DNA of 64,000 nt from the NCBI RefSeq assembly GCF_001277255.1, contig NZ_CP012264.1, forward strand, positions 2,914,001-2,978,000. Reading direction: 5' to 3'. Shown piece after piece: positions 29,291 through 40,428 of the stretch. The notes under the pieces were generated by a model. The model ran no database searches, was not told where the DNA came from, and saw only the letters and a program-made list of their open reading frames with translations. The position numbers were made by a program, and so were the translations under genes. Every line of letters starts with the position of its first letter. Within the stretch, counting starts at the first letter, position 1. The stretch comes from Cronobacter condimenti 1330. Its GTDB lineage: Bacteria > Pseudomonadota > Gammaproteobacteria > Enterobacterales > Enterobacteriaceae.

Positions 29291-30268
29291 TTATGGCGTC
29301 TGAATAAGAATGACAGCCGCCGTTACCAGCAAGTTGATAAGCGTCAGCGGCAGGCAAACTTTCCAGCCGAAGGACATTACCTGGTCATAGCGAGGACGCG
29401 GTAATGCGGCGCGAATCAAAATAAACATCATCATGAAGAACGCTGTTTTCAGCGCAAACCAGATGAAAGGCGGTAACCAGGGGCCTTGCCAGCCACCAAA
29501 GAACAGCGTCACGATCAGAGCGGAAACCGTCACAATCCCGATATATTCGCCCACAAAGAACAGACCGAACTTCATACCGGAGTATTCGATGTGATAACCA
29601 TCAGCAAGTTCCTGCTCGGCTTCCGGCTGGTCAAACGGGTGACGGTGACACACCGCAACGCCGGCGATAGCGAAAGTAATAAAGCCGAAGAACTGCGGGA
29701 TAACGTTCCAGATATCCGCCTGATTGTTCACGATATCGGTCATGTTGAATGACCCGGCCTGAGCAACAACCCCCATCAGGGAGAGGCCAAGAAACACTTC
29801 ATAGCTCAGTGTCTGCGCAGAGGCGCGCATAGCACCCAGCAGTGAGTATTTGTTGTTGCTCGACCAGCCCGCAAACAGCACCGCGTAGACACCAAGACCG
29901 GCCATCATGAGGAAGAAAAGGATCCCGATGTTGAGATCCGCAACCACCCAGGTCGGGCTGACCGGTACAATCGCGAACGCCAGCAGCAGCGAGGTAAACG
30001 CGATCATCGGTGCCAGGGTAAAAATAACGCGGTCAGAGAAGCGCGGGATCCAGTCTTCTTTGAAGAACATCTTGATCATGTCCGCCACCAGCTGGAGCGA
30101 ACCGCCCCAACCTACGCGGTTTGGCCCGTAACGGTTCTGGAAGAGGCCAAGCAAACGGCGCTCCCCAAAACTCATGAACGCGCCGCAGCTCACGACCACC
30201 AGCAGAATGACAACCGCTTTCAGGATGCTGAGCAGGATCTCGATAACATCCGGTGTCAACCAACTCAT
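29291..30268 (-). CDS. nuoH: NADH-quinone oxidoreductase subunit H
   Basis: Eight-span membrane subunit at the junction of the two arms of complex I, forming much of the quinone-access channel. The 325 residues equal E. coli NuoH. Diagnostic text includes [19 protein letters not shown], the acidic loop [28 protein letters not shown] segment, and [19 protein letters not shown]. Its ATG overlaps the nuoG stop by four bases. Confidence 0.98.
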   Translation of the reverse strand: MSWLTPDVIEILLSILKAVVILLVVVSCGAFMSFGERRLLGLFQNRYGPNRVGWGGSLQLVADMIKMFFKEDWIPRFSDRVIFTLAPMIAFTSLLLAFAIVPVSPTWVVADLNIGILFFLMMAGLGVYAVLFAGWSSNNKYSLLGAMRASAQTLSYEVFLGLSLMGVVAQAGSFNMTDIVNNQADIWNVIPQFFGFITFAIAGVAVCHRHPFDQPEAEQELADGYHIEYSGMKFGLFFVGEYIGIVTVSALIVTLFFGGWQGPWLPPFIWFALKTAFFMMMFILIRAALPRPRYDQVMSFGWKVCLPLTLINLLVTAAVILIQTP

Positions 30269-32991
30269 TGCGCAGCCTCCTGCAGATTTTCAAGACGAGC
30301 GCCAGCCATGACAGGCGCGATGCCCGGCATCCCCATCGGCAGACCAACCTGCCCTTCCGTCAGGCCTTCCGACAGTTCCAGCGGCAGCGTGATGGTCTGG
30401 CCTTCATAATTAAAGGAGACCTTCGCGCCCGCATTCACGCCAAGCTTCGCGGCGTCGGCCGGATTCAGGCGAATATACGGTTGCGGCATGCGGCTCTGGA
30501 AAACCGGAGAACGCTGCGACAGCTCGTCGCTGCCGAACAGGTGATAGTAAGGCGCGATACGCCACTGACCATCCTGCGGCGCGAAACGCTGCGGCACGGT
30601 AGTGAAGTAATCGATAGCGCCCTCACCGGCTTCGATAAGGCGTACGCCCGGATCGCCATGACGCAGGTGGCCGCCCACTTCGTCCTGGAATTTGTTCCAG
30701 GCCTGCGGGGAGTTCCAGCCCGGTGCCCAGGCGAACGGCACCTGAGAACGCGGCGCGTCCGGATGGTTGTTCCCTTCCATAGAGAAGGAGAACATGGTGT
30801 CTTTATCTTGCGGCTGACGCGGCTCATGGACGCTGATGTTCGCGCGCATCGCGGTGCGACCACTATAGCGATGCGGTTCACGCGCCAGTTTCTGACCACG
30901 AATACGGAATGTCGCGTCCGGCGCGGCGTTTTTAATGCCTGCCAGGTGCGGCAGTTTCTCGATACAGGCGTCAATCACATGATCGAGCTGCGTCCAGTCC
31001 GGGTGGCGGTTTTGCAGGGTGCTGTGCAGTGAATGCAGCCAGCGCCAGCTTTCCAGCATCGTCACCGTATTGTCGTAGTAAGACGGGTCATAAACCTGGA
31101 AGAAGCGCTGCGCGCGGCCTTCGTTGTTGATAACCGTACCGTCGCTTTCGGCGAAGCTCGCGGTAGAAAGCACCAGATGCGCGTGGTCCATGATCGCGGT
31201 GCGCTGATGGTCGATAACCAGCACCAGCGGTGCTTTGGCAAGCGCGGCGTCAACACGAGCTGCGGAGGCGTGACGATGCAGATCGTTTTCCAGCACAATC
31301 ACCGCATCAGCGCTCCCGGTTTCGAGCTCATTCAGCGCGTCATCAAGCGAACCGCCGCCAATCATGCCGAGACCTACGCTGTTTACTGCACGCGCAATCA
31401 TCGTGATGCCGACATCGGCTCCTCGGCCTTTCAGCGCTTTCGCGACGTTTGCCGCCGCCTGAATCATCTCCACGCTACCGGCGTTCGTGCCGGAAATAAT
31501 CAGCGGCTTTTTCGCCCCTGCCAGCGCCTGAACAATCACGTCGACTTTGTTTTGCAGGTCGCGATCCAGCCCTTCAACCGCAGGAGACGAGGCATCCAGC
31601 GCGTTGGCGATGGCAAAGCCCAGACGCGCCTGATCTTCGACCGGTGCGCGATACGTCCACGCGGCGATATCATCCAGTCGCGTGCTGTCGACATTGGTGA
31701 CAAACAGCGGATGTTTGGCGCGCTGGCCGATGTTCAGGATTGCCGCAATCTGCCAGTCGGCTACTTTCTGTGCCGCCGCCATTTCACGCGCTTTGCCTTT
31801 CACCGCCTGGCGAACCGCCAGTGCCGCACGAGCGCCGGTCTGCGTAATGTCTTCACCCAGCACCAGCACAGCATCGTAAGATTCAATCTCACGCAGCGCC
31901 GGAGTATGGATGCCGCTGTCACGCAGCACTTTCAACATTAATTGCAGACGTTCCTGCTCGCCCGATGCGATACCGGTATAGAAGTTTTCAGCCCCGACGA
32001 GTTCACGCAGCGCGAAGTTGCTCTCGACGCTCGCGCGCGGGGAACCGATACCGATGACTTTTTTCGACTGGCGCAGAATATCTGCCGCGCCCTGCATTGC
32101 CTGATCGGCATTCAGGGTGATGAGATCATCACCGCGACGCTGTACCGGATGCCGTGGACGATCTTTCAGGTTGACGTAGCCATAACCGAAACGACCGCGA
32201 TCGCACAGGAAATAGTGGTTAACGGTACCGTTATAACGGTTCTCGATACGACGCAGTTCACCGTAACGCTCGCCCGGGCTTGTGTTACAACCCAGTGAAC
32301 ACTGCTGGCAAATGCTCGGCGCGAACTGCATATCCCATTTACGGTTGTAGCGCTCGGAGTGCGTTTTATCGGTGAAGACGCCGGTCGGGCAGATCTCTAC
32401 CAGGTTCCCGGAGAATTCGCTCTCCAGCACGCCATCTTCCGGACGTCCGAAATAGACGTTGTCATGCGCGCCGTAAACGCCAAGATCGGTGCCGTCAGCA
32501 TAGTCTTTGTAGTAACGCACGCAGCGGTAGCAGGCGATGCAGCGGTTCATTTCATGATTGATGAACGGCCCCAGATCCTGGTTGCGGTGAGTACGTTTGG
32601 TAAAGCGGTAGCGACGGAAGCTATGACCGGTCATCACGGTCATATCCTGCAGGTGGCAGTTGCCGCCCTCTTCACAGACCGGGCAGTCGTGCGGGTGGTT
32701 GGTCATCAGCCACTCCACTACGCTTTCGCGGAACTGTTTCGCTTCTTCATCGTCAATGGAGATAAAGGTGCCATCGGATGCCGGCGTCATACAGGACATC
32801 ACCAGGCGACCACGGGTATCTTCCGCGTTCTGATATTGCTTTACCGCGCACTGGCGGCAGGCTCCCACGCTTCCCAGCGCCGGATGCCAGCAAAAATAAG
32901 GAATATCAAGGCCGAGCGACAGACATGCCTGCAGCAGGTTGTCCGCACCGTCTACCTCGTATTCTTTGCCGTCTACATGAATCGTAGCCAT
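30265..32991 (-). CDS. nuoG: NADH-quinone oxidoreductase subunit G
   Basis: Largest peripheral subunit of complex I, 908 residues. The N-terminal [2Fe-2S] ferredoxin domain has [18 protein letters not shown] and a later cysteine in VMSCMTP (N1b). The His-ligated N5 cluster is in [19 protein letters not shown]3 in [13 protein letters not shown] with [12 protein letters not shown], and the additional N7 site in CQQCSLGCN. The rest is a molybdopterin-oxidoreductase-like domain. [13 protein letters not shown] at 32991 matches the family start, with GGAAG ten bases upstream; three more codons are open upstream. Confidence 0.97.
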   Translation of the reverse strand: MATIHVDGKEYEVDGADNLLQACLSLGLDIPYFCWHPALGSVGACRQCAVKQYQNAEDTRGRLVMSCMTPASDGTFISIDDEEAKQFRESVVEWLMTNHPHDCPVCEEGGNCHLQDMTVMTGHSFRRYRFTKRTHRNQDLGPFINHEMNRCIACYRCVRYYKDYADGTDLGVYGAHDNVYFGRPEDGVLESEFSGNLVEICPTGVFTDKTHSERYNRKWDMQFAPSICQQCSLGCNTSPGERYGELRRIENRYNGTVNHYFLCDRGRFGYGYVNLKDRPRHPVQRRGDDLITLNADQAMQGAADILRQSKKVIGIGSPRASVESNFALRELVGAENFYTGIASGEQERLQLMLKVLRDSGIHTPALREIESYDAVLVLGEDITQTGARAALAVRQAVKGKAREMAAAQKVADWQIAAILNIGQRAKHPLFVTNVDSTRLDDIAAWTYRAPVEDQARLGFAIANALDASSPAVEGLDRDLQNKVDVIVQALAGAKKPLIISGTNAGSVEMIQAAANVAKALKGRGADVGITMIARAVNSVGLGMIGGGSLDDALNELETGSADAVIVLENDLHRHASAARVDAALAKAPLVLVIDHQRTAIMDHAHLVLSTASFAESDGTVINNEGRAQRFFQVYDPSYYDNTVTMLESWRWLHSLHSTLQNRHPDWTQLDHVIDACIEKLPHLAGIKNAAPDATFRIRGQKLAREPHRYSGRTAMRANISVHEPRQPQDKDTMFSFSMEGNNHPDAPRSQVPFAWAPGWNSPQAWNKFQDEVGGHLRHGDPGVRLIEAGEGAIDYFTTVPQRFAPQDGQWRIAPYYHLFGSDELSQRSPVFQSRMPQPYIRLNPADAAKLGVNAGAKVSFNYEGQTITLPLELSEGLTEGQVGLPMGMPGIAPVMAGARLENLQEAAQ

Positions 32992-33045
32992 AGTCAGCAT
33001 GCTTCCAGTTGGCCTGGCGCGAGCCAGGCGTTAATCAAAATGCTT

Positions 33046-34383
33046 TTACCAGCGCGTCTTGAGCAGGTTCGGCTGAATACCATTAATGGCACGGGTGTTG
33101 CCTGGGCTCTGCTTAATGCCCGCTTCGAATTCGTCACGGAAATATTTTATGGCGCTCTGAAGTGGCTCTACGGCACCTGGCGCATGGGCGCAGAACGTTT
33201 TACCTGGCCCCAGGAAGCGGCAGAGCTGCTCCAGGGTTTCGATATCCCCCGGCTGCCCTTCGCCACGCTCCAGCGCACGCAGGATTTTAACGCTCCACGG
33301 CAGGCCGTCACGGCACGGCGTACACCAACCGCAAGACTCGCGCGCGAAGAACTCTTCGAGGTTACGCACCAGTGAAACCATATTAATTTCGTGGTCGACG
33401 GCCATTGCAAGCGCGGTACCAAGACGACTGCCCGCTTTACCGATGCTCGCGAATTCCATCGGCAGATCGAGATGCGCGTCGGTCAGGAAGTCTGTGCCTG
33501 CGCCGCCTGGCTGCCAGGCTTTAAATTTCAGGCCATCTCGCATGCCGCCCGCGTATTCTTCGAGAATTTCACGCGCGGTGGTGCCAAACGGCAGCTCCCA
33601 GACGCCAGGGTTTTTCACGCGACCGGAGAAGCCCATTAACTTGGTGCCTTTGTCTTCGCTGGTCGACAGGCCCTGATACCACTCCACGCCATTCGCAAGA
33701 ATAGCCGGTACGTTACACAGGGTTTCGACGTTGTTAACGCAGGTCGGTTTGCCCCATACACCGCTGGATGCAGGGAATGGCGGTTTAGAACGCGGGTTAG
33801 CGCGACGGCCTTCCAGCGAGTTAATCAGTGCCGTTTCTTCGCCACAGATGTAACGGCCTGCGCCGGTGTGTACGAAAAGCTCGAAATCAAACCCCGAACC
33901 GAGAATGTTTTTGCCCAGCAATCCCGCTTCTGTTGCTTCGGCGATAGCACGACGCAGACGATCGGCAGCCTCGATGTATTCGCCGCGCAGGAAGATGTAG
34001 CCGCGATAGGCTTTCAGCGCGAACGCGGAGATTAGCATGCCTTCCACCAACAGGTGCGGCAGCTGCTCCATCAACAAGCGGTCTTTATATGTGCCTGGTT
34101 CCATCTCATCGGCGTTACATAGCAGGTAACGGATGTTCATGGATTCGTCTTTCGGCATCAGGCTCCACTTCAGACCCGTGGAAAAGCCTGCGCCGCCGCG
34201 CCCTTTCAGGCCTGCATCTTTTACCGCGTTGACGATTTCATCCGGCGCCATGCCGGTAATCGCTTTGCGCGCGCCTTCATAGCCGTTTTTGCTGCGATAT
34301 TCTTCGAGCCATACTGGCTGTTTGTCATCGCGCATGCGCCATGTCAGCGGATGCGTTTCGGCAGTACGAATAATCTGTTTCAT
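33046..34383 (-). CDS. nuoF: NADH-quinone oxidoreductase subunit F
   Basis: NADH-oxidising subunit with FMN and [4Fe-4S] cluster N3 at the tip of complex I. It has 445 residues as in E. coli. The NADH/FMN loop [16 protein letters not shown] and the FMN region [16 protein letters not shown] are clear. The cluster motif is [11 protein letters not shown] with a distal cysteine in KTFCAHAPG. The acidic residue of the NADH pocket is in [13 protein letters not shown]. It overlaps nuoE by four bases and is followed by nuoG after 54 bp. Confidence 0.98.
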   Translation of the reverse strand: MKQIIRTAETHPLTWRMRDDKQPVWLEEYRSKNGYEGARKAITGMAPDEIVNAVKDAGLKGRGGAGFSTGLKWSLMPKDESMNIRYLLCNADEMEPGTYKDRLLMEQLPHLLVEGMLISAFALKAYRGYIFLRGEYIEAADRLRRAIAEATEAGLLGKNILGSGFDFELFVHTGAGRYICGEETALINSLEGRRANPRSKPPFPASSGVWGKPTCVNNVETLCNVPAILANGVEWYQGLSTSEDKGTKLMGFSGRVKNPGVWELPFGTTAREILEEYAGGMRDGLKFKAWQPGGAGTDFLTDAHLDLPMEFASIGKAGSRLGTALAMAVDHEINMVSLVRNLEEFFARESCGWCTPCRDGLPWSVKILRALERGEGQPGDIETLEQLCRFLGPGKTFCAHAPGAVEPLQSAIKYFRDEFEAGIKQSPGNTRAINGIQPNLLKTRW

Positions 34384-34880
34384 TTGTACTGCTCCAGAAG
34401 CTCAGGGATCCCTTCCGGCGTAAGATAACTGTGAGTGTCCTCATCAATCATCATAGTCGGCCCTTTATCGCAGTTGCCAAGGCAGCAGGTCGGCAGCAGG
34501 GTAAAACGTCCGTCAAACGTGGTCTGGCCCGGTTTGATGCTCAGATGTTTTTCAATCGCGGACTGAATCCCCTGATAGCCCGTAATGTGGCACACCACGC
34601 TGTCGCAATAGCGGATCACGTGACGGCCTACCGGCTGGCGGAAGATTTGGCTGTAGAAGGTTGCGACCCCTTCAACGTCGCTCGCCGGAATGTCGAGCAC
34701 GTCAGCTATCGCATAGATAGCGCCGTCCGGCACCCAGCCACGCTGTTTCTGAACGATTTTCAGCGCTTCAATGGACGCCGCACGCGGGTCTTCGTAGTGG
34801 TGCTTCTCGTGCTCAATCGCCTCACGCTCTGCCGCACTCAGCTCAAAAGCCTCGTTCTGTGGTTGTTGATTCTCGTGCAT
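34380..34880 (-). CDS. nuoE: NADH-quinone oxidoreductase subunit E
   Basis: Thioredoxin-fold subunit with the off-path [2Fe-2S] cluster N1a next to FMN. It has 166 residues as in E. coli. The four cysteine ligands are in [12 protein letters not shown] and in [33 protein letters not shown] is typical family text. The ATG overlaps no neighbour; the stop overlaps the nuoF start by four bases, so NuoE and NuoF are probably made in equal amounts. Confidence 0.98.
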   Translation of the reverse strand: MHENQQPQNEAFELSAAEREAIEHEKHHYEDPRAASIEALKIVQKQRGWVPDGAIYAIADVLDIPASDVEGVATFYSQIFRQPVGRHVIRYCDSVVCHITGYQGIQSAIEKHLSIKPGQTTFDGRFTLLPTCCLGNCDKGPTMMIDEDTHSYLTPEGIPELLEQYK

Positions 34881-34882
34881 AG

Positions 34883-36694
34883 TTAGCGATCCACATCAGA
34901 CATTACAAAATCGATACTACCCAGATAAACGATCAGGTCGGAAACCAGGCTGCCGCGAATCACCGAAGGGATTTGCTGGAGATGCGGGAAGCTCGGCGTA
35001 CGCACACGGGTGCGGTAGCTCATCGTGCTGCCGTCGCTGGTCAGGTAGTAACTGTTAATCCCCTTGGTTGCCTCAATCATCTGGAAGGATTCGTTGGCCG
35101 GCATAACCGGGCCCCAGGAAACCTGCAAGAAGTGAGTAATCAGGGTTTCGATATGTTGCAGCGTGCGCTCTTTCGGCGGCGGCGTGGTCAGCGGATGATC
35201 CGCTTTGAACGGGCCTTCCGGCATGTTTTTCAGGCACTGCTCAAGAATACGCAGCGACTGGCGCACTTCTTCGACTTTCAACATCACGCGCGTATAGCAG
35301 TCGCTGATGCCGCCGCCGACCGGCACTTCGAACTCGAAGTTCTGGTAGCCGGAGTACGGACGCGCTTTTCGCAAGTCGAAATCAATACCGGTGGCGCGCA
35401 GGCCCGCACCGGTGGTGCCCCATGCCAGCGCTTCTTTGGCGTCATACGCAGCAACGCCCTGAGAACGACCTTTAAGGATGGTGTTCTTCAGTGCGGCTTT
35501 TACGTAAGAGTCGAGACGCTTTGGCATCCACTCGAGGAACTCCTTCAACAGACGATCCCAGCCGCGCGGCAGGTCGTGCGCGACGCCGCCAATACGGAAC
35601 CAGGCTGGGTGCATACGGAAACCAGTAATCGCTTCCACCAGATCGTAGATTTTCTGACGGTCGGTAAATGCGAAGAAGACCGGCGTCATTGCACCGACGT
35701 CCTGAATAAACGTAGAGATATAGAGCAGATGGCTATTGATACGGAACAGCTCAGAGAGCATGACGCGAATAACGTCGACGCGTTCCGGCACCTTAATGCC
35801 TGCCAGTTTTTCTACGGCCAGCACATACGGCATTTCATTCACGCAACCGCCGAGATACTCAATACGGTCCGTGTAAGGAATGTAGCTGTGCCAGGACTGA
35901 CGCTCACCCATTTTCTCCGCGCCACGATGGTGGTAACCGATATCCGGCACGCAGTCGACAATCTCTTCGCCGTCCAGCTGCAGGATAATACGGAACGCAC
36001 CATGCGCCGACGGGTGGTTCGGGCCGAGGTTCAGGAACATGAAATCTTCAGTGTCGTTGCCGCGCTTCATGCCCCACTCTTCGGGCTTGAAGGTCAGCGC
36101 TTCCATTTCCAGCTCTTCTTTTTGCTTCGTGAGCGTAAACGGATCGAATTCAGTTGCGCGCGCCGGGTAATCTTTACGCAGCGGATGCCCTTCCCAGGTC
36201 GGCGGCATCATGATGCGGCGCAGGTTCGGGTGACCGGTAAAGGTAATGCCAAACATCTCCCAGGTTTCACGCTCATACCAGTTGGCGTTCGGGAAGAGTT
36301 TGGTAAAGGTCGGCACGTTCAGATCGTTTTCGCTTAACGCCACTTTCAGCATGATATCGCGGTTGCGATCGATAGAAAGCAGGTGGTAGAAAACGGAAAA
36401 ATCCGCAGCCGGTAAACCGTTGCGGTGGGTGCGAAGGCGCTCGTCCATGCCATGCAGGTCAAACAGCATGACGTAGGGTTTAGGCAGCTTTCGTAAAAAA
36501 TCGCCAACTTCCAGTAATTGCTCACGCTTAACCCAGACTACCGGCATGCCGGTACGGGTGGCCTGAACAGTAAAGGCATCCGGCCCAAAACGGTCACGCA
36601 ATTCGCCAATAACCGGGTCGTCGAGGTGCTCCCTGGTTTGCCACTCAGGCAAAACGGCTTCTTGCGCAGTTAAATCGGTCATATTGTTCACCAT
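34883..36694 (-). CDS. nuoC: NADH-quinone oxidoreductase fused subunit C/D
   Basis: Fused NuoC-NuoD subunit of complex I, as in other enterobacteria. The N-terminal about 190 residues are the 30-kDa NuoC domain ([27 protein letters not shown]). The remainder is the 49-kDa NuoD domain with quinone-site text ([25 protein letters not shown]). About 603 residues from the ATG at 36694 (MVNNMTDLT as in E. coli). A GGTGA five bases before the inner ATG of MTDLT could instead favour a start four codons later. It lies two bases before nuoE and 87 bp after nuoB. Confidence 0.97.
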   Translation of the reverse strand: MVNNMTDLTAQEAVLPEWQTREHLDDPVIGELRDRFGPDAFTVQATRTGMPVVWVKREQLLEVGDFLRKLPKPYVMLFDLHGMDERLRTHRNGLPAADFSVFYHLLSIDRNRDIMLKVALSENDLNVPTFTKLFPNANWYERETWEMFGITFTGHPNLRRIMMPPTWEGHPLRKDYPARATEFDPFTLTKQKEELEMEALTFKPEEWGMKRGNDTEDFMFLNLGPNHPSAHGAFRIILQLDGEEIVDCVPDIGYHHRGAEKMGERQSWHSYIPYTDRIEYLGGCVNEMPYVLAVEKLAGIKVPERVDVIRVMLSELFRINSHLLYISTFIQDVGAMTPVFFAFTDRQKIYDLVEAITGFRMHPAWFRIGGVAHDLPRGWDRLLKEFLEWMPKRLDSYVKAALKNTILKGRSQGVAAYDAKEALAWGTTGAGLRATGIDFDLRKARPYSGYQNFEFEVPVGGGISDCYTRVMLKVEEVRQSLRILEQCLKNMPEGPFKADHPLTTPPPKERTLQHIETLITHFLQVSWGPVMPANESFQMIEATKGINSYYLTSDGSTMSYRTRVRTPSFPHLQQIPSVIRGSLVSDLIVYLGSIDFVMSDVDR

Positions 36695-36781
36695 TGCCAA
36701 TGGTCTGTGATGACTGTCGGGCGGCGGCTTCTCGCTGTCGTTTATTGGTATACGTGAGAAGCGACCTCCCGCAGGCGCAAA

Positions 36782-37456
36782 TTAAATTTCGTCCGGTGTA
36801 CGCAGGTTAGTGACTGCGATACGTTCGCCGCGTTTACGCTCACGCTCTGATTGCATGTTGGCGCGATAAACGCCCTGATCGCCAACCACCCACGAGAGTG
36901 GACGACGCTCTTTGCCAATCGACTCTTGCAACAGCATCAGCGCCTGCATGTACGCTTCCGGGCGCGGCGGGCAGCCTGGGATGTAAACATCCACGGGCAA
37001 GAACTTATCCACGCCCTGCACAACGGAATAAATATCGTACATACCGCCAGAGTTCGCACAGGCGCCCATAGAAATGACCCATTTCGGCTCCAGCATCTGG
37101 TCATACAAACGCTGAATGACCGGGGCCATTTTGGTAAAAGGCGTACCGGCGACCACCATGAAATCCGCCTGACGCGGAGAGGCACGCAGAACTTCCGCAC
37201 CAAAACGTGCGACGTCATGGACCGCGGTGAACGAGGTCACCATCTCCACGTAGCAGCAGGAAAGGCCAAAGTTGTAAGGCCAGAGGGAGTTTTTACGCCC
37301 CCAGTTCACCATGTCATGCAGGGCATGCTCAAGCTTGCCCATGTAGACGCTGCGGTGTACATGCTGTTCCAGAGGATCAGTCACAATCTCCTGTTTTTGC
37401 AGGGGGTAACGGTCATTCTCACCGTCGGGATCTATGCGGGTGAGCGTATAGTCCAT
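36782..37456 (-). CDS. nuoB: NADH-quinone oxidoreductase subunit B
   Basis: Subunit holding the terminal [4Fe-4S] cluster N2 that reduces quinone. It has 224 residues against 220 in E. coli because of a four-residue insertion after MGKL (EHAL). The cluster ligands are intact: tandem C67-C68 in [11 protein letters not shown]133 in [10 protein letters not shown] and C162 in [11 protein letters not shown]. The position equal to E. coli C102 is proline here ([10 protein letters not shown]); that cysteine is not a cluster ligand, so activity should be retained. It lies 15 bp after nuoA. Confidence 0.97.
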   Translation of the reverse strand: MDYTLTRIDPDGENDRYPLQKQEIVTDPLEQHVHRSVYMGKLEHALHDMVNWGRKNSLWPYNFGLSCCYVEMVTSFTAVHDVARFGAEVLRASPRQADFMVVAGTPFTKMAPVIQRLYDQMLEPKWVISMGACANSGGMYDIYSVVQGVDKFLPVDVYIPGCPPRPEAYMQALMLLQESIGKERRPLSWVVGDQGVYRANMQSERERKRGERIAVTNLRTPDEI

Positions 37457-37471
37457 CTTATTGCCTCGCTG

Positions 37472-37921
37472 TTACTGCGTATGACGATTAGTGAGACTGC
37501 CAGCTTCTTCGGTATTCAAACGCTCGCGACGAGAACGCGACGGCGTCCACTCCAGCGCGCCGATGCGCACCAGATAAACCAGACCAGCCAGTAGCACTAA
37601 AATGAAAATTGTGGCCTCGATAAAGCCGAGCCAGCCGACTTCACGGATTGACGTTGACCAGGCGAAGAGATAGAGGGCTTCCACGTCGAAGATGACGAAA
37701 AACATCGCTACCAGATAAAACTTCGCGGAAAGTCGTAAGCGGGCGGTGCCAACCGAGTCGATCCCCGATTCAAACGGGGTGTTTTTGTATCTGGCGCGGG
37801 CGCGACCGCCGAGGAACCAGGCGCCAGCCAGCATCAGACAACACAGGCCAATGGCAACAATAAGAAAGATACCGAACGCCCAGTGATGAGCGATAACTTC
37901 AGTGGATGTTGACATACTCAT
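37472..37921 (-). CDS. nuoA: NADH-quinone oxidoreductase subunit A
   Basis: Three-span membrane subunit of complex I, 149 residues (E. coli 147), and the first gene of the 13-gene operon. [22 protein letters not shown] is the conserved cytoplasmic loop next to the quinone site, and [12 protein letters not shown] carries the conserved acidic residues. The start MSMSTSTEV matches E. coli exactly. The variable C-terminal tail differs. A 619-bp gap to lrhA lies upstream. Confidence 0.97.
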   Translation of the reverse strand: MSMSTSTEVIAHHWAFGIFLIVAIGLCCLMLAGAWFLGGRARARYKNTPFESGIDSVGTARLRLSAKFYLVAMFFVIFDVEALYLFAWSTSIREVGWLGFIEATIFILVLLAGLVYLVRIGALEWTPSRSRRERLNTEEAGSLTNRHTQ

Positions 37922-38054
37922 TGCTTACTCATCAAAAGTGGCGCTAAAGCCTCTGCTCTTGCTGGCAGATGAACGCCACATCGATTCAAGGGGAGGAACA
38001 ATCAACCGTACAATAACTGCCGGTATTATTACTTAGGCAGCAAATTGATGGGGT

Positions 38055-38084
38055 TTTTTACTCCTTTCTATAACCTTTTGTCAA
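38055..38084 (-). promoter_or_regulatory. candidate sigma70 promoter of the nuo operon
   Basis: On the minus strand a perfect TTGACA (38079-38084) is followed after 18 bp by TAAAAA (38055-38060), about 134 bp before the nuoA ATG. The -10 is only 4 of 6. Other promoters further upstream are likely. Confidence 0.35.
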
Positions 38085-38469
38085 CTTTAACAAAAGAAAC
38101 CTAACATTAGTTTACATCCCCCCAACCCCATTAACATTTGATGCTTTTAGCGTCCTGTGAGCCACGTATGAGACTACGGCGCCCGGCGGGTGAATCGTGT
38201 CCGTTAAAAGTGGGGAGACATAAACACCCCTTATTTTGGCAGGAAATCTCAACTATTCCTCCCCCTCGTCGGGAGTATTTTCTTGATCTGAGACACGCTT
38301 TTGTTAATTCACCCCAAAAAACAGCAACAAAACTGCTCACTTTTTAACATCAAAAGTGAAATTTTCTGCTGCGATATGAGAGCCGAGCGGGGAGCTACAG
38401 GTAAGAAATGATTATGAAATGCAGTTTTGATTTTGGTTAATTACAGAGACTTATGCAGGAAAAATGTAT

Positions 38470-38512
38470 AAAAAAAGCCTCTGGGGAAGGAAAAAACCAC
38501 AGAGGCTTTATT
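38470..38512 (-). terminator. intrinsic terminator after lrhA
   Basis: A perfect 10-bp stem, AAAGCCTCTG with CAGAGGCTTT, has arms at 38474-38483 and 38500-38509 around a purine-rich loop. Read on the minus strand it ends in TTTTTT. It lies about 30 bases after the lrhA stop. Confidence 0.85.
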
Positions 38513-38540
38513 AACACTATTGAAACATTAACGGCAATGT

Positions 38541-39476
38541 TTACTCAAGGTCGCCTTGCACCAGCATAGTATCGTCACCCCCTTCCACGGCGGCGGTATA
38601 ACGCCATGGTTGATAGTGGCTTTCCATGGCCTGGAAAATGATTTCCGCCATTTCATTTTTACTGCTGGCGTTGCGGCACAGCATATATTGCGTTTCCGGC
38701 AGCGCAGGTAAGCCGTCAGAGCTACCCAGTACACGCAGTTCCGGACTCATCATTTCAACCGGGCGCGCGGTTACCCCAAGCCCCGCTTTAACAGCTGCAC
38801 GCACTGCTGGCAAGGTAGACGCGACGTAAGAAACACGCCACGGCACATTCGCCGCGTTGAGCTGTTCGATAACCACATCGCGATGCGGGCTTGGTTCATC
38901 CAGCATTACCAGCGGTACAGCTTCATTTTTCTGAAGCGTGTAATCCGCGGCGCAATACCACAGCGTGGGCGAGGTACGCAGAACCAGTGAATCCAGATTC
39001 TCTGGCTGACGCGTCGTAACGACCAGGTCTATCTCCTGCTGATTGAGCATTTCAATAATGTATGGATTACGTTTTACTCGCACATCAATAGCCAGTTTTG
39101 GATAAACCGAGCTAATACGATTGAGGAGATACGGCAGGATAGTATCTGCCGATTCGTCAGAAGCGCCAATGGTCAGGACGCCCTGTAGATTGCTATACAT
39201 TAGCGAAGTGCATGCTTCATCATTGAAGCGCAAAATTTTTCGTGCGTAACCCAGCAACTGGATGCCGTGTTCGGTTAAAAGCTTATTACGCCCATGACGA
39301 GCGAACAGCTCTTTACCGACCAGCTGCTCCAGGCGCTGCATCTGCTGGCTGACGGCCGACTGTGTACGGCATACCGCTGCTGCCGCGGCGGCAAACGTAT
39401 TGAGATCGGCGACTGCGACAAACGTTCTCAGCAGATCGAGGTCGAGGTTTAAGATCGGACGATTTGCGTTAATCAT
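38541..39476 (-). CDS. lrhA: LysR-type transcriptional regulator LrhA
   Basis: LysR-family regulator known in E. coli to repress flagellar (flhDC), fimbrial and other genes and to affect RpoS. The ATG at 39476 gives 311 residues beginning [19 protein letters not shown] (E. coli 312); the 34-residue upstream extension is not conserved. The N-terminal helix-turn-helix is [20 protein letters not shown] followed by [14 protein letters not shown]. The C-terminal effector domain is typical ([18 protein letters not shown]). It has a strong terminator and a long upstream region, consistent with complex control. Confidence 0.95.
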   Translation of the reverse strand: MINANRPILNLDLDLLRTFVAVADLNTFAAAAAAVCRTQSAVSQQMQRLEQLVGKELFARHGRNKLLTEHGIQLLGYARKILRFNDEACTSLMYSNLQGVLTIGASDESADTILPYLLNRISSVYPKLAIDVRVKRNPYIIEMLNQQEIDLVVTTRQPENLDSLVLRTSPTLWYCAADYTLQKNEAVPLVMLDEPSPHRDVVIEQLNAANVPWRVSYVASTLPAVRAAVKAGLGVTARPVEMMSPELRVLGSSDGLPALPETQYMLCRNASSKNEMAEIIFQAMESHYQPWRYTAAVEGGDDTMLVQGDLE

Positions 39477-40055
39477 ATTGTTATCACTTTCAGGTAACCG
39501 CACGGAGCGGACACCGTCTGTTGCTATGTGTAAAGGAAAGAAAGCAATTCCTTTTGAAGCATGCTTCCGGGCTAACACAACCCGCGTCGGAAGACCGCCA
39601 TGCGCTTTTCTAATTCAAACCCCTGGTTATTAAAACAGTAAAAGGGCTCTTTTTTCTGCTACCGTTGTGCCTTAACTTCAAATATTTTGCACATCGAACC
39701 CGTGATTTGAATTAAAAATCTGGCTAGGTTGGCTAAGGCGAAAAGCAACGACTCTGCGACCTTAACATACTCTGACAAAAGAAAAAGAAGAGTATATAAC
39801 TATGCCTGACTTATGTCCTGAATGACTCTAGAAACAACCAGTTGCCGGGAAAGTGCCTCCAGGCATGGCTTTGCTGGCGAAACGTCTCGCGCCAGGCGGC
39901 TTATAATATCGCAAATCTGTTCTTTTTTTAAGACTCAATGCGATTTTACTTATACGTGATAGCGAATTTCTAAATTTTCGTAACTCTATTACAGACATCG
40001 GCAGAACCAATAATTAATATTATTTAATAATTCATTATTCTACGGCCTGTTCATA

Positions 40056-40069
40056 TAACAAGCTTGTTA
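40056..40069. promoter_or_regulatory. 14-bp perfect palindrome in the lrhA-alaA region
   Basis: TAACAAGCTTGTTA is fully self-complementary and stands in A+T-rich DNA about 580 bp before lrhA and 360 bp before alaA. It could be an operator for LrhA or another regulator. The protein is unknown. Confidence 0.35.
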
Positions 40070-40302
40070 CAAAACTTCGTTAATTCTCCCTCATTCTCTC
40101 GCAATAACCGGACGAAGAATGCTTTGATATTTTATGAGGGAAATTTCATATCGTCTGAATTAATTAACTGGCTAAGATTGAAGCTTTCATGCCATGGTGG
40201 CATCGACCATAGTTAAATCTTATACCAGCACGAAAAATACAACTCATCCTATTTTACAATATTTTATAAAAAAATATCTTAAGTATAAGGAACATAACAC
40301 CA

Positions 40303-40330
40303 CAGCGATGCCTGCTAGTGCGCATCGCTG
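40303..40330 (+). other. leader hairpin before alaA
   Basis: CAGCGATGC at 40303-40311 pairs with GCATCGCTG at 40322-40330 (9 bp, 10-nt loop), about 100 bases before the alaA ATG. No T-run follows, so it is not an intrinsic terminator. If alaA is transcribed from further upstream it would fold in the 5' leader. Confidence 0.4.
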
Positions 40331-40428
40331 GAGTCGGGGTAAGGGTTTAAAAGCGTGGACGGGAGGAGTAAATTGTCCGCCATCGGCTTCCATGGCAGGA
40401 AGCGCAAAACAAGTAAGGTCCTGACGTT

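Larger units (their letters stand above)
37922..38540. other. nuo operon upstream region, 619 bp, no gene
   Basis: A long A+T-rich gap between nuoA and the lrhA stop, as in E. coli, where nuo expression is controlled by ArcA, NarL and FNR from a comparable region. GTTAATT-type ArcA-like motifs occur near 38303 and 38435. A sigma70-like pair is annotated separately. Short open frames here on both strands have no family resemblance. The lrhA terminator occupies 38470-38512. Confidence 0.6.
39477..40428. other. lrhA-alaA divergent intergenic region, 952 bp, no gene
   Basis: A long, strongly A+T-rich divergent control region, similar in size to that of E. coli, where lrhA has a long 5' leader targeted by small RNAs. 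It contains a perfect 14-bp palindrome (40056-40069) and a leader hairpin near alaA (40303-40330), annotated separately. A 76-codon open frame at 40194-40424 lacks a ribosome site and family features and is not called. No RNA gene was recognised. Confidence 0.6.

Noticed and set aside
30253..33375. Several plus-strand open frames of 118 to 338 codons
   Set aside because: All are antisense to nuoG and nuoF; none has a family signature.
34973..36337. 454-codon open frame on the plus strand
   Set aside because: Antisense to nuoCD, which matches complex I along its whole length. Composition is rich in Arg/His, typical of a reverse-frame artefact.
36782..37456. Possible loss of an iron-sulfur ligand in NuoB (GTPFTK in place of GTCFTK)
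   Set aside because: The four known N2 ligands (C67, C68, C133, C162 here) are all present; the replaced cysteine is not a ligand. Kept only as a minor finding.
40194..40424. 76-codon open frame upstream of alaA
   Set aside because: No Shine-Dalgarno sequence, a composition following the A+T-rich leader, and it crosses the leader hairpin; probably chance.
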